Positions 8,573-21,774 are shown, counted from the stretch's first letter. The stretch: DNA of 64,000 nucleotides from Zoogloea sp. 1C4 (GCF_009469605.1 NZ_SSXU01000001.1:1-64000); one strand, 5' to 3'. Notes: a model not told the origin generated them from the letters alone. Made by a program: numbers and translations.

Positions 8573-9582
8573 CGTTTCACCGCGATCTGGTCATAGATGC
8601 CGCCATCGGCAAAGTGGGTCTTCTGCACGGCTTCCCAGCTGCCAAACTTCTCCTCGACGGTGAAGGTCTTGATGGTCGGGAAGCGGGCGGCGTACTTCTT
8701 GGCCACCGCCGGGTCGCGCGGGCGGAAGTGGTGCTTGGCGATGATCTCCTGCCCTTCCGGGGAGAACAGGTAGTTGAGATAGGCCGTCGCCTGCTTGCGG
8801 GTGCCCTTCTTGTCCACCACTTTATTGACGATCGCCACCGGCGCCGAGGCGTCGATGGACACCGACGGATACACCACGTCGAACTGGTCGCCACCCACTT
8901 CGCTGTCGATCAGCACGGCCTCGTTCTCGAAGGTGACGAGCACATCGCCGATGCCCCGCTGGGTGAAGGTGGTGGTGGCACCGCGGCCGCCGCCGTCGAA
9001 CACCGGCACGTTGGCGAACAGCTTGGCGACAAAATCCTTCGCCGCAGCGTCGTTGCCGCCCTTGCCGAGGGCGTAGCCCCAGGCAGCGAGATAGGTGTAG
9101 CGGCCGTTGCCGGACGTCTTGGGGTTGGGGATCACCACGCTCACGCCGGCACGGGCGAGGTCGTTCCAGTCCTTGATGCCCTTGGGGTTGCCCTTGCGCA
9201 CCAGGAAGATCGTCGCCGAGGTGTAGGGCGCGGCGGCGTTGGGGAAGGCCTTGCGCCAGTCGGCCGAGGCGAGACCGCTCCGGGCCAGCACGTCCACGTC
9301 GGCGGCCTGGTTCATGGTCACCACGTCGGCTTCGAGGCCGTTGATCACCGACTGGATCTGCTTGCTCGATCCGCCGTGGGACTGGTTGATGGTGAGCTTT
9401 TCGCCGGCCGTCTTCTGCCAGTGGGCGACGAAGGCCGGGTTGATTTCCTTGTAGAGCTCCCGCGATACATCGTAGGAGACGTTGAGCAGCGTGGTGTCGG
9501 CCTGGGCCGGGCCAGCGGAAACGATGGCAAGGCCAGCCAGCAGGCCCAGAACGGGGCGGATCGAAAAGCGGTGGATGGACAT
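8569..9582 (-). CDS. sbp: Periplasmic sulfate-binding protein
   Basis: 337 residues with a cleavable signal peptide (about 28 residues, ending AGPAQA). The mature protein begins DTTLLNVSYDVSRELYKEIN, a signature of the Sbp/CysP family, and contains the ligand-loop SHGGSSKQIQSVI and the NPKTSGNGRYTYLAAWGYAL segment that helps hold the oxyanion. It delivers sulfate, or thiosulfate, to CysTWA. It is the first gene of the operon, with a GGAGAG ribosome site and a clear promoter upstream. Sbp versus CysP (thiosulfate preference) cannot be decided from sequence by eye. Confidence 0.93.
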   Translation of the reverse strand: MSIHRFSIRPVLGLLAGLAIVSAGPAQADTTLLNVSYDVSRELYKEINPAFVAHWQKTAGEKLTINQSHGGSSKQIQSVINGLEADVVTMNQAADVDVLARSGLASADWRKAFPNAAAPYTSATIFLVRKGNPKGIKDWNDLARAGVSVVIPNPKTSGNGRYTYLAAWGYALGKGGNDAAAKDFVAKLFANVPVFDGGGRGATTTFTQRGIGDVLVTFENEAVLIDSEVGGDQFDVVYPSVSIDASAPVAIVNKVVDKKGTRKQATAYLNYLFSPEGQEIIAKHHFRPRDPAVAKKYAARFPTIKTFTVEEKFGSWEAVQKTHFADGGIYDQIAVKR

Positions 9583-9614
9583 CTCGGCTCTCCTTGGGAT
9601 GGGTTATTGGCCCA

Positions 9615-9643
9615 AGTATAAAAACCGTCTATCCGGCGCCCAA
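9615..9643 (-). promoter_or_regulatory. Sigma-70 promoter of the sbp-cys operon
   Basis: On the minus strand TTGGGC (9638-9643) and TATACT (9615-9620) are 17 bases apart, about 33 bases before the sbp start. The -35 is poor, as expected for an activated promoter. Directly upstream, 9641-9680 is strikingly AT-rich in a GC-rich genome (tttttatattccaaaaatga), a plausible CysB activation site. Confidence 0.6.
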
Positions 9644-9708
9644 CGAATAAAAACGGCTTTTTATATTCCAAAAATGAAAATAGAAACGGGGATGTGTCCG
9701 ATCAGCGC

Positions 9709-9999
9709 TCAGTTCAGCCCCTCAAGCCGCTCCCGCAGCTCGGTGGCCGAATGCCGGCAGAACACCATCGGCACGCCCAGATCCTCGGCCTGACGCCGCA
9801 CGTGACGCATCAGCATGTGGTTGGATCGATCGCACACGAACACCACCAGCCGGGTGCGCCGCGGCAGCACCCGCTTGCCTTCGCCCACCTTGCGGCCGGG
9901 CCAGTGGTCCACATCCCGGATTCCCAGGCGGTCGGCCACCCGGTAGATTTCTGCGCGGATCGTATCGACACGATTGGCGCCCACGATCAGGGCCTGCAT
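9709..9999 (-). CDS. DUF2325 domain protein
   Basis: 96 residues from ATG at 9999; the longer frame to 10077 adds an implausible basic leader. It begins MQALIVGANRVDTIR and contains VVFVCDRSNHMLMRHVRRQAEDLGVP, typical of the small DUF2325 family, which has a Rossmann-like fold and unknown function. No signal peptide or membrane segment. It sits alone between the cys promoter and a divergent lipoprotein gene; no functional link is visible. Confidence 0.8.
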   Translation of the reverse strand: MQALIVGANRVDTIRAEIYRVADRLGIRDVDHWPGRKVGEGKRVLPRRTRLVVFVCDRSNHMLMRHVRRQAEDLGVPMVFCRHSATELRERLEGLN

Positions 10000-10147
10000 C
10001 CTGAAACCTCTCGTCATCCCGTGGCTCAAAGCCACAACGGGGCCAGTCTCAAGCCGCGACCCGCGCAACGGAACCAAGCTTTTCAGCGATGCAAATCAGG
10101 CCGATACGAATAAGCTTTGCAGGCCGCCACCACCCGCCCGGAACCCC

Positions 10148-10693
10148 ATGATGAACAGTCTTGCCGCCCACCTTCCACGCCTTGCCGGCGTGCTCGCCGC
10201 GCTGGCCCTGTCGGGCTGCGCCAACCTGCTGGGCCCCGGCCTGCAGCCGGGCGTAAGCACGCGGGACGATCTCGATGCCACGCTGGGCGCCCCGGCCATG
10301 CGCTGGGCCGAGGCCGACGGCAGCGAGCGCCTCGCCTACCCCTTCGGGCCGGCGGGGTTTCAGACCTGGATGGCAGTGGTGAGCCCGAACGGGCGGCTGG
10401 TGAGCATCGAGAACGTGCTGGAAGAAACCCACTTCGCCCGCATCCAGGCCGGCATGAGCCAGGACGAGGTACTGCGCACCCTGGGGCCGTCGTATCCGGG
10501 CTGGACGGTGTATTACAAGGCCCGCGACGAGCTGGTGTGGGAATGGCGCTATTGCGACGTGTTCCGCGAGCCCGCCCGCTTCGACGTGCTGTTCGACGGC
10601 ACCAGCGGCAAGGTGCGCAGCACCTTCAGCAGCCCCGAGCGCATCGCCATGCCCTGGGGCCGCGGCAACCGCCGCGACTGGTGCAGCCGCTAG
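10148..10693 (+). CDS. Small outer-membrane lipoprotein, BamE/SmpA-like
   Basis: 181 residues from the first of two adjacent ATG codons. A lipoprotein signal ends LAALALSGC, so Cys at about residue 22 would be lipidated. Two short repeats around PGVSTRDDLDATLGAP and AGMSQDEVLRTLGPS match the helix-turn start of BamE/SmpA-type domains, which bind other envelope proteins. An exact role cannot be assigned. The gene ends two bases from the convergent CorC-like gene. Confidence 0.75.
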   Translation: MMNSLAAHLPRLAGVLAALALSGCANLLGPGLQPGVSTRDDLDATLGAPAMRWAEADGSERLAYPFGPAGFQTWMAVVSPNGRLVSIENVLEETHFARIQAGMSQDEVLRTLGPSYPGWTVYYKARDELVWEWRYCDVFREPARFDVLFDGTSGKVRSTFSSPERIAMPWGRGNRRDWCSR

Positions 10694-10694
10694 A

Positions 10695-11993
10695 TCATTC
10701 CGCCACGCGGGCGAGGAGCACCTTGTCCACCCGGTTGCGGTCCATGTCCATCACCTCGAAGCGCCAGCCTGCCGCGACGAAGTGATCGGTCGCCATGGGG
10801 ATGCGGCCCAGCACGTGCATGATGAAACCGCCGATGGTGTTGAAGGAGCGCTCCTCCTCGCCCGGCAGGTCGTCGCCGATGTCGAGCACCGACTTGAGCC
10901 GCTCGATGCCCACGTCGCCATCCACCAGCCACGAGCCGTCCTCCCGCTGAAGCATGTCCCGGTCCTCCGGCGCCTCGGGCACCGACAGCTCGCCGACGAT
11001 CGCCGCCAGCACGTCGGTCAGCGTCACCAGGCCCTGCACGTCGCCGTATTCGTCGACGATCAGCGCAAACTGCAGGCGCGCCCGGCGGAAACTTTCCAGC
11101 AGCTGCTGGGTGGTCACCGATTCGGGCACATAGAGCGGCGGGCGCAGCACGGCTTCCAGATCCGACACCATCACCCCACCGCCGGGTAGCGCGGCTTTAA
11201 GCAGATCGCTCTTCTGGAGCACGCCGACCACGTGCTCGAGCCCGTCGCGGCACACCACCAGCCGCGAGAAAGGCGAGTCGACGATGGTCTGCCAGCAGCT
11301 GGCCTCGTCCTCGTCAAGATCGACCACCACCATGTCGCGGCGGGGGGTCATGATCGCCGAGATGCGCTGCTCGTCGAGGCGCAGCACGTTGGAGACGATC
11401 TCCTGCTCGCTCTCGTGGAACACGCCGGCCTCGGCGCCCTGCTCCATCAGCACCTTGATCTCGTCGTCGGTCACCGGCGGCTCCTCGCGGCGCCGCGCAC
11501 CCAGCAGGCGCAGGATCAGCGAGCACGAACCCGACAGCACCACCACCAGCGGATGGGTGATGCGGGCGAGGATCATCATCGGCCGCGACATCAGCGAGGC
11601 GATGCCCTCCGGCGCCAGCAGCGCCAGACGCTTGGGCACCAGCTCGCCGACGACCACCGAGAAATAGGTCAGCGTGACGACGGTGATGGTCAGCGCGATG
11701 CCCCGGGCGTAGGGCTCGAGCAGGGGAATGCTGCCCAGCCATTCGGAGAGCGGATCGGCCAGCGCGGCTTCACCGATGGCACCGCTCAGAATGCCGACCA
11801 GGGTGATGCCGACCTGGATCGTCGAAAGAAAACTTGAGGGCTCCTGGTGGAGCTTGAGCGCAGCCTCGGCCCCGAGGCTGCCATCGTCGGACAGGTTCTG
11901 CAGCCGCGCCTTGCGAGACGAGACGACGGCCATTTCAGACATGGCGAACACGCCATTGAGAAGAATCAGCAGAACGATCAGCAATAAATCCAT
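10695..11993 (-). CDS. CNNM/CorC-HlyC family membrane protein
   Basis: 432 residues. An N-terminal DUF21 (CNNM) membrane domain of about 180 residues has 3-4 helices (LLLIVLLILLNGVFAMSEMAVV first). Two CBS domains follow (about 205-330, with ISAIMTPRRDMVVVD) and then a C-terminal CorC/HlyC domain with DGSWLVDGDVGIERL. The family is linked to divalent-metal (Mg/Co) efflux or tolerance; the historic name hemolysin is misleading. It is a single gene, convergent with the upstream lipoprotein gene. Confidence 0.88.
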   Translation of the reverse strand: MDLLLIVLLILLNGVFAMSEMAVVSSRKARLQNLSDDGSLGAEAALKLHQEPSSFLSTIQVGITLVGILSGAIGEAALADPLSEWLGSIPLLEPYARGIALTITVVTLTYFSVVVGELVPKRLALLAPEGIASLMSRPMMILARITHPLVVVLSGSCSLILRLLGARRREEPPVTDDEIKVLMEQGAEAGVFHESEQEIVSNVLRLDEQRISAIMTPRRDMVVVDLDEDEASCWQTIVDSPFSRLVVCRDGLEHVVGVLQKSDLLKAALPGGGVMVSDLEAVLRPPLYVPESVTTQQLLESFRRARLQFALIVDEYGDVQGLVTLTDVLAAIVGELSVPEAPEDRDMLQREDGSWLVDGDVGIERLKSVLDIGDDLPGEEERSFNTIGGFIMHVLGRIPMATDHFVAAGWRFEVMDMDRNRVDKVLLARVAE

Positions 11994-12248
11994 TGATAAG
12001 GCCGTCCGAAGTCGATCCGACCCGCGGCCCGGGAATGAAGACGGGCCGTATTGTAGCCGCTGCCGCCCCGCGCGCGCCTAGCCCGGCCCCGCACCAAGCG
12101 TGACGCCCGCCGCCGGATCGGACGTCCGACTCCCGCACGACCGTCCGGTTTCCGGCCTGTGGGCCACACCCTCGCTGCTCCGCAACAATCACCACCCGAA
12201 CGCACAAACTCCTTTCCATTCAGACTCTTGCCTTGACACAAGCGGCAC
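11994..12248. other. Upstream control region of the acetone carboxylase operon
   Basis: Non-coding. A perfect 12-base palindrome tcggacgtccga lies at 12118-12129, and gaccgtccggtttccgg at 12139-12155 resembles two inverted repeats found upstream of the activator gene (19451-19515). They lie about 95-135 bases before the sigma-54 promoter, the usual distance for enhancer sites. I infer binding of the AcoR-type activator encoded at 19732. Confidence 0.5.
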
Positions 12249-12263
12249 TGGCACGGCCGTTGC
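12249..12263 (+). promoter_or_regulatory. Sigma-54 (-24/-12) promoter of acxABC
   Basis: TGGCAC (12249-12254), five bases, TTGC (12260-12263): an exact match to the sigma-54 core consensus, 83 bases before the acxA start. It fits the presence of a sigma-54 activator gene at the end of the cluster. Confidence 0.88.
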
Positions 12264-12346
12264 GATATGTCAGACAGGGAATCCCGCGTTCCCCGGGGCG
12301 CCGCGAAAGCGGTGCCGATCCAAACCAAGGAGACATGGAGACAAGA

Positions 12347-14494
12347 ATGGAAGTCCAACAATCGCAAGTACAGGTGATGGGCATCGACGCCGGCGGCACG
12401 ATGACCGATACCTTCTTCGTGCGTGCCGACGGTCGTTTCGTCGTCGGCAAGGCCCAGAGCAACCCGGCCGACGAATCGCTGGCCATCTTCAATTCGTCCG
12501 AGGACGCCCTCGCCCACTGGAACCGCACGGTGGACGACGTATATCCCGAGCTTGCGACCTGCGTGTATTCCGGCACTGCGATGCTCAACCGCATCCTGAT
12601 GCGCAAGGGCCTCAAGGTCGGCCTGATCTGCAACAAGGGCTTCGAGCAGATCCACTCCATGGGCCGGGCGCTGCAGAGCTACCTGGGCTACGCGCTGGAG
12701 GACCGCATCCACCTCAACACCCACCGCTACGACGAGCCGCTGGTGCCGGTGTCGCGCACCCGCGGCGTCACCGAGCGCACCGACGTGCAGGGCAAGGTCG
12801 TCATCCCGCTGCGCGAGGACGAGGTGCGCACGGCCACCCGCGAGCTGGTGGAGGCCGGCTCCCAGGCCATCGTGATCTGCCTGCTGCAGTCCCACAAGAA
12901 CGAGGCCAGCGAGCAGCGCGCCCGCGACGTGGTCCGCGAGGAGCTCGACCAGCTCAGGGTGGATATCCCGATCTTCGCGTCGGTGGATTACTACCCCTCG
13001 CGCAAGGAAAGCCACCGGATGAACACCACCATCCTCGAGGCCTACGGCGCCGAGCCGTCCCGCGAGACCCTGAAGAAGGTCAGCGACCGCTTCAAGAAGC
13101 ACGGCGCCAAGTTCGACCTGCGGGTGATGGCCACCCACGGCGGCACCATCAGCTGGAAGGCCAAGGAGCTCGCCCGCACCATCGTCTCCGGCCCGATCGG
13201 CGGCGTGATCGGCTCCAAGCTGCTGGGCGAGGCCCTGGGCGACGAGAACATCGCCTGCTCCGACATCGGCGGCACCAGCTTCGACGTGGCGCTCATCACC
13301 AAGGGCAACTTCGCGATCAAGTCCGACCCGGACATGGCGCGCCTGGTGCTGTCGCTGCCGCTGGTGGCGATGGATTCGGTGGGCGCTGGCGCCGGCAGCT
13401 TCGTGCGCCTCGACCCGTACAGCAAGTCGATCAAACTCGGCCCCGACTCGGCCGGCTACCGCGTGGGCACCTGCTGGCCGGAGAGCGGGCTGGATACCGT
13501 CACGGTGTCCGACTGCCACGTGGTGCTGGGCTACCTCAACCCGGACAACTTCCTGGGCGGCGCCATCAAGCTCGACGTGGAGCGCGCCCGCCAGCACATC
13601 AAGGCCCAGATCGCCGACCCGCTGCGTCTGTCGGTGGAAGATGCCGCCGCCGGCGTGATCGAGCTGCTCGACCTGACCCTCTCCGAATACCTGCGCGCCA
13701 ACATCAGCGCCAAGGGCTACAACCCCGCCGAGTTCACCTGTTTTTCCTACGGCGGCGCCGGCCCGGTGCACACCTACGGCTACACCGAAGGCGTCGGCTT
13801 CAAGGACGTGGTGGTGCCGGCCTGGGCGGCGGGCTTCTCGGCCTTCGGCTGCGCCTGCGCCGATTTCGAGTACCGCTACGACAAGTCGGTGGACCTGGGC
13901 GTCGCCCAGCACGCGCCGGACGAAGCCAAGGCCGCCGCCTGCGCGACCCTGCAGGATGCGTGGTCGGAGCTGGCGGTGAAGGTGATCGACGAGTTCGTGC
14001 TCAACGGCTACAAGCCCGAGGACGTGATCCTGATCCCCGGCTACAAGATGCAGTACATGGGCCAGCTCAACGACCTGGAGATCGTCTCGCCGGTGGGCAC
14101 CGCCGCCAGCGCCGCCGACTGGAACCAGATCGTTGATGCCTTCGAGACCACCTACGGCCGGGTCTATGCCAGCTCCGCCCGCTCGCCCGAGCTTGGCTTC
14201 TCGATCACCGGCGCGATCCTGCGCGGCATGGTCGTCACCCAGAAGCCGGTGCTGCCGGAAGACCCGGACGCCGGCCCCACCCCGCCGAAGGAAGCCTACC
14301 TGGGCACCCGCCCCTTCTACCGCCACAAGCAGTGGGTCGATGCCGCCCTCTGGAAGATGGAAGGCCTGAAGGCCGGCAACCACATCGTCGGCCCCGCGAT
14401 CATCGAATCCGACGCCACCACCTTCGTCGTCCCGGACGGCTTCGAGACCACGGTGGACAAGCACCGCCTGTTCCACCTGAAAGAAGTCCGCTAA
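12347..14494 (+). CDS. acxA: Acetone carboxylase beta subunit (hydantoinase A-like)
   Basis: 715 residues from ATG at 12347, preceded by GGAG six bases upstream; an alternative ATG at 12335 lies too close to its AAGGAG. The N-terminus VMGIDAGGTMTDTFFV and the later SDIGGTSFDVALI are the actin-like nucleotide-binding motifs of the HyuA/acetone-carboxylase beta family. The length matches the known 78-kDa subunit. The enzyme carboxylates acetone with bicarbonate and ATP, giving acetoacetate and AMP plus phosphate in the cytoplasm. The gene is first in an operon with the alpha and gamma subunits. Acetophenone carboxylase is related but has a different subunit set, so acetone carboxylase is preferred. 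Confidence 0.93.
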   Translation: MEVQQSQVQVMGIDAGGTMTDTFFVRADGRFVVGKAQSNPADESLAIFNSSEDALAHWNRTVDDVYPELATCVYSGTAMLNRILMRKGLKVGLICNKGFEQIHSMGRALQSYLGYALEDRIHLNTHRYDEPLVPVSRTRGVTERTDVQGKVVIPLREDEVRTATRELVEAGSQAIVICLLQSHKNEASEQRARDVVREELDQLRVDIPIFASVDYYPSRKESHRMNTTILEAYGAEPSRETLKKVSDRFKKHGAKFDLRVMATHGGTISWKAKELARTIVSGPIGGVIGSKLLGEALGDENIACSDIGGTSFDVALITKGNFAIKSDPDMARLVLSLPLVAMDSVGAGAGSFVRLDPYSKSIKLGPDSAGYRVGTCWPESGLDTVTVSDCHVVLGYLNPDNFLGGAIKLDVERARQHIKAQIADPLRLSVEDAAAGVIELLDLTLSEYLRANISAKGYNPAEFTCFSYGGAGPVHTYGYTEGVGFKDVVVPAWAAGFSAFGCACADFEYRYDKSVDLGVAQHAPDEAKAAACATLQDAWSELAVKVIDEFVLNGYKPEDVILIPGYKMQYMGQLNDLEIVSPVGTAASAADWNQIVDAFETTYGRVYASSARSPELGFSITGAILRGMVVTQKPVLPEDPDAGPTPPKEAYLGTRPFYRHKQWVDAALWKMEGLKAGNHIVGPAIIESDATTFVVPDGFETTVDKHRLFHLKEVR

Positions 14495-14521
14495 GCCGAC
14501 CCCGCACAAGGAGACATCACC

Positions 14522-16846
14522 ATGAACATGATGAACAACAAGGAACTCGGCTTTGCCGACCTGCTGAAAAACGGCCAGACGCTGAAGCAATTCCGCGACG
14601 GCATCATCGAGCGCACCCAGGCCAGCGGCCACTACAACGGGCTCGAGAAGCTCGCCTTCCGCGACAGCGACCCGATCGGCTACGAGAAGCTCTTCTCCAA
14701 GCTGCGCGGCGGCCTCGTGCATGCCCGCGAGACGGCCAAGAAGATCGCCGCCAGCCCCATCGTCGAGCAGGAAGGCGAGCTGTGCTTCACGCTCTACAAC
14801 GCGGTCGGCGACTGCGTGCTCACCTCCACCGGCATCATCATCCACGTGGGCACGATGGGCGCGGCGATCAAGTACATGATCGAGAACAACTGGGAAGCCA
14901 ACCCCGGCATCAACCCCGGTGACATGTTCACCAACAACGACTGCTCGATCGGCAACGTCCATCCGTGCGACATCGCCACCATCGTGCCGATCTTCTGGGA
15001 AGGCCGGCTGATCGGCTGGGTGGGCGGCGTGACCCACGTGATCGACACCGGCTCGGTGACGCCGGGCTCCATGTCCACCGGCCAGACCCAGCGCTTCGGC
15101 GACGGCTACATGATCACCTGCCGCAAGACCGGCATCAACGACGAGCCCCTGCGCGACTGGCTGCACGAATCCCAGCGCTCGGTGCGCACGCCCAAGTACT
15201 GGATCCTCGACGAAAAGACCCGTATCGCCGGCTGCCACATGATCCGCGACCTCGTTGAGGAAGTGATCCGCGCCGACGGCATCGAGGCCTACGAGAAGTT
15301 CGCCTACGAGGTCATCGAGGAAGGCCGCCGCGGCCTGATGAGCCGCATCAAGGCCATGACCCTGCCGGGCAAGTACCGCAAGGTGTCCTTCGTGGATGTG
15401 CCCTACAAGCACGAGGACGTGCAGGTCTCCAACGCCTTCGCCAAGCTCGATTCGATCATGCACTCGCCCTGCGAGATGACCATCAAGCCCGACGGCAAGT
15501 GGCGGCTCGATTTTGAAGGCGCAAGCCGCTGGGGCTGGCACACCTTCAACGCCCACCAGGTGGCCTTCACCTCGGGCATCTGGGTGATGATGTGCCAGAC
15601 CCTCGTGCCGACCCAGCGCATCAACGACGGCGCCTACTTCGCCACCGAGTTCCGCCTGCCCAAGGGCACCTGGTGCAACCCGGACGACCGCCGCACCGGC
15701 CACGCCTACGCCTGGCACTTCCTCGTCTCGGGCTGGGCGGCCCTGTGGCGCGGCCTGTCCCAGTCCTACTTCAGCCGCGGCTATCTGGAGGAGGTCAACG
15801 CCGGCAACGCCAACACCTCCAACTGGCTGCAAGGCGGCGGCATCAACCAGGACGGCGAGATCCACGCGGTTAACAGCTTCGAGGCCTCGAGCTGCGGCAC
15901 CGGCGCCTGCGCCGTGAAGGACGGCCTCAACCACGCCGCCGCCATCTGGAACCCCGAAGGCGACATGGGCGACATCGAGATCTGGGAGATGGCCGAGCCG
16001 CTGCTCTACCTCGGCCGCAACGTCAAGGCCAACTCCGGCGGCTACGGCAAGTACCGCGGCGGCTGTGGCTTTGAGACCCTGCGCATGGTCTGGAACGCCC
16101 AGGACTGGACGATGTTCTTCATGGGCAACGGCTTCATGAACAGCGACTGGGGCCTGATGGGCGGCTACCCGTCGGCCACCGGCTACCGCTTCGAAGCGCA
16201 CAAGACCGGCCTGGAGAACCGCATCGCCATCGGCGACACCCTGCCGCTCGGCGGCGACCTCGACCCGTCCAACCCGGACTACGAGCGCCACCTGGACGCC
16301 ACCGCCACCGTGAAGCGCGACAAGCAGTGCATCACCACCGAAGACTGCTACGCCAACCACGACCTCTACCTCAACTACCTGCGCGGCGGCCCCGGCTTTG
16401 GCGATCCCCTCGACCGCGAGCCGAAGGCCATCGAGGCCGACCTCAACCAGCAGTTCCTGCTGCCCGAGTACGCCCGCAAGGTGTATGGCGCGGTGTTCAG
16501 CCAGGACGCCAAGGCCGTGTTCACCGTCGATGCGGCCGCCACCCAGGCCCGCCGCGCCGAGATCCGTCGCGAACGCCTCGCCCGCGCCCTGCCGACCCGC
16601 GAATGGATGAAGGAGGAACGCGAGCGGATCATCAACAAGCATGCCGCCACCCAGGTACAGCACATGTTCGCCACCAGCTTCGCGCTGTCCGAGAAGTTCA
16701 CCAACCAGTTCAAGGCGTTCTGGAACCTGCCGGCCGACTGGCAGCTGCTGGAAGAAGAGCTGGGCGTGCCCTCCTACGGCGCCAAGCACCGCATGGACCT
16801 GTCGCTGCTGCCGGACGTCACCACCGTCGTCCAGGTCGAAGAGTAA
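14522..16846 (+). CDS. acxB: Acetone carboxylase alpha subunit (hydantoinase B-like)
   Basis: 774 residues, ATG at 14522 with AAGGAG eight bases upstream. HyuB-like throughout: TLYNAVGDCVLTSTGIIIHVGTMGAAI near residue 90 and NPGDMFTNNDCSIGNVHPCDI near 130, rich in His/Asp residues that bind the catalytic metal (Mn in characterised enzymes). Its size matches the 85-kDa alpha subunit that carries the carboxylation site. The gap to acxA is 27 bases and to acxC 25 bases, each with a good ribosome site. Confidence 0.93.
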   Translation: MNMMNNKELGFADLLKNGQTLKQFRDGIIERTQASGHYNGLEKLAFRDSDPIGYEKLFSKLRGGLVHARETAKKIAASPIVEQEGELCFTLYNAVGDCVLTSTGIIIHVGTMGAAIKYMIENNWEANPGINPGDMFTNNDCSIGNVHPCDIATIVPIFWEGRLIGWVGGVTHVIDTGSVTPGSMSTGQTQRFGDGYMITCRKTGINDEPLRDWLHESQRSVRTPKYWILDEKTRIAGCHMIRDLVEEVIRADGIEAYEKFAYEVIEEGRRGLMSRIKAMTLPGKYRKVSFVDVPYKHEDVQVSNAFAKLDSIMHSPCEMTIKPDGKWRLDFEGASRWGWHTFNAHQVAFTSGIWVMMCQTLVPTQRINDGAYFATEFRLPKGTWCNPDDRRTGHAYAWHFLVSGWAALWRGLSQSYFSRGYLEEVNAGNANTSNWLQGGGINQDGEIHAVNSFEASSCGTGACAVKDGLNHAAAIWNPEGDMGDIEIWEMAEPLLYLGRNVKANSGGYGKYRGGCGFETLRMVWNAQDWTMFFMGNGFMNSDWGLMGGYPSATGYRFEAHKTGLENRIAIGDTLPLGGDLDPSNPDYERHLDATATVKRDKQCITTEDCYANHDLYLNYLRGGPGFGDPLDREPKAIEADLNQQFLLPEYARKVYGAVFSQDAKAVFTVDAAATQARRAEIRRERLARALPTREWMKEERERIINKHAATQVQHMFATSFALSEKFTNQFKAFWNLPADWQLLEEELGVPSYGAKHRMDLSLLPDVTTVVQVEE

Positions 16847-16871
16847 TCACCGAATCCAAGGAGCCAGACAA

Positions 16872-17375
16872 ATGACTACCTACACCAACGAACAGGTCGC
16901 CCACCTCGTCGAGGGCACGCTCGACTGGGAAACCACCCTCCGCATGCTGTCCATGCCCAAGGATCAGGGCCGCTTCGAGCAGTACCTCAGCGCCCTGCAG
17001 GCCAAGGTGAATTTCCCGGACCGCATCGTCCTGCCCCTGGGCCCGCACCTCTACATCGTGCAGTCGGCCAAGACCAAGGAATGGGTCACCCAGTGCGACT
17101 GCGGCCACGTCTTCGGCGACTACCGCGAAAACTGGAAGCTGAGTGCCGCCATCTACGTGCGCGACACCGAGGAGGCGATGACCGAGGTCTACCCGAAGCT
17201 GATGGCGCCCGACACCCAGTGGCAGGTCTACCGCGAGTACTACTGCCCCACCTGCGGAACCATGCACGACGTGGAGGCCCCGACCCCGTGGTACCCGGTG
17301 ATCCACGACTTCGAGCCCGACATCGAAGCGTTCTACAAGGACTGGCTGGGCCTCCCGGTGCCCGAGCGCGCCTGA
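16872..17375 (+). CDS. acxC: Acetone carboxylase gamma subunit
   Basis: 167 residues from ATG at 16872, with AAGGAG upstream. It carries CDCGH (75-79) and CPTCG (125-129), cysteine pairs expected to bind zinc, and matches the 20-kDa gamma subunit in length. Gamma completes the alpha2-beta2-gamma2 complex. A terminator follows directly, so acxABC may be expressed at a higher level than the ligase gene downstream. Confidence 0.92.
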   Translation: MTTYTNEQVAHLVEGTLDWETTLRMLSMPKDQGRFEQYLSALQAKVNFPDRIVLPLGPHLYIVQSAKTKEWVTQCDCGHVFGDYRENWKLSAAIYVRDTEEAMTEVYPKLMAPDTQWQVYREYYCPTCGTMHDVEAPTPWYPVIHDFEPDIEAFYKDWLGLPVPERA

Positions 17376-17429
17376 TCCCGCTGGCGGTGCCTCCCCTCGG
17401 GCACCGCCTGACGAGTTCTCACTCCTTTA

Positions 17430-17463
17430 ACGGGGTACGGCACGCGCCGCACCCCGTCTTTTT
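17430..17463 (+). terminator. Rho-independent terminator after acxC
   Basis: acggggt (17430-17436) pairs with accccgt (17451-17457), the GC-rich centre can pair further, and cttttttcc follows. The run of six T directly after the stem is typical. It lies between acxC and the ligase gene, so it probably attenuates rather than fully separates them. Confidence 0.85.
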
Positions 17464-17479
17464 TCCGACGGAGCCCCCA

Positions 17480-19444
<1,965 letters not shown>

Positions 19445-19450
19445 CAGGCC

Positions 19451-19515
19451 GTCCGACCGTCCGGAAATCGGACGCATTCCCCGTCCGACCGTCCGATTTC
19501 CGGACGGTCGGACGG
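19451..19515. repeat. Tandem GTCCGACCGTCCG inverted repeats (operator or terminator)
   Basis: Copy A spans 19451-19474 (gtccgaccgtccg, 5 bases, cggac). Copy B is a perfect hairpin, ccgtccgaccgtccg at 19481-19495 and its complement at 19501-19515. There is no T-run, which argues against a simple rho-independent terminator. A related gaccgtccg-N5-cgg segment lies upstream of the acxA promoter. I read them as candidate activator-binding sites about 65-130 bases before the second sigma-54-like promoter. Confidence 0.55.
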
Positions 19516-19580
19516 GTGAGACGCCCGCCGTGCACGCGGCAGATCCGCCTGTACCGCGGTCTTCGGGCATTGCAGAAAAA

Positions 19581-19596
19581 TGGCATCCCATTTGCT
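19581..19596 (+). promoter_or_regulatory. Sigma-54-like promoter upstream of the activator gene
   Basis: TGGCAT (19581-19586), five bases, TTGCT (19592-19596) differs from the -24/-12 consensus at one position. A dyad tgaccgg/ccggtca follows at 19608-19627. This would allow the activator to drive its own gene. Confidence 0.6.
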
Positions 19597-19731
19597 AATC
19601 TGTAACCTGACCGGCGCAGACCGGTCATGCCCGGGTCGGTCGAGCAAGCCACACCACAACAAACGCCGCTGCCTCCATCGGACGCAGCCCCCGCCCGGCG
19701 CCACCAAAGGAGGATGACATGAACGAATCCC

Positions 19732-21750
<2,019 letters not shown>

Positions 21751-21774
21751 CGTCCACGCCGAAAAGCTTCGCGC

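Noticed and set aside
11978-16789. Minus-strand open frame of 1,603 codons antisense to acxAB
   Set aside because: It is the codon-bias shadow of high-GC genes: repetitive His/Gly/Ala/Val composition, no ribosome site, and it covers real conserved genes on the other strand.
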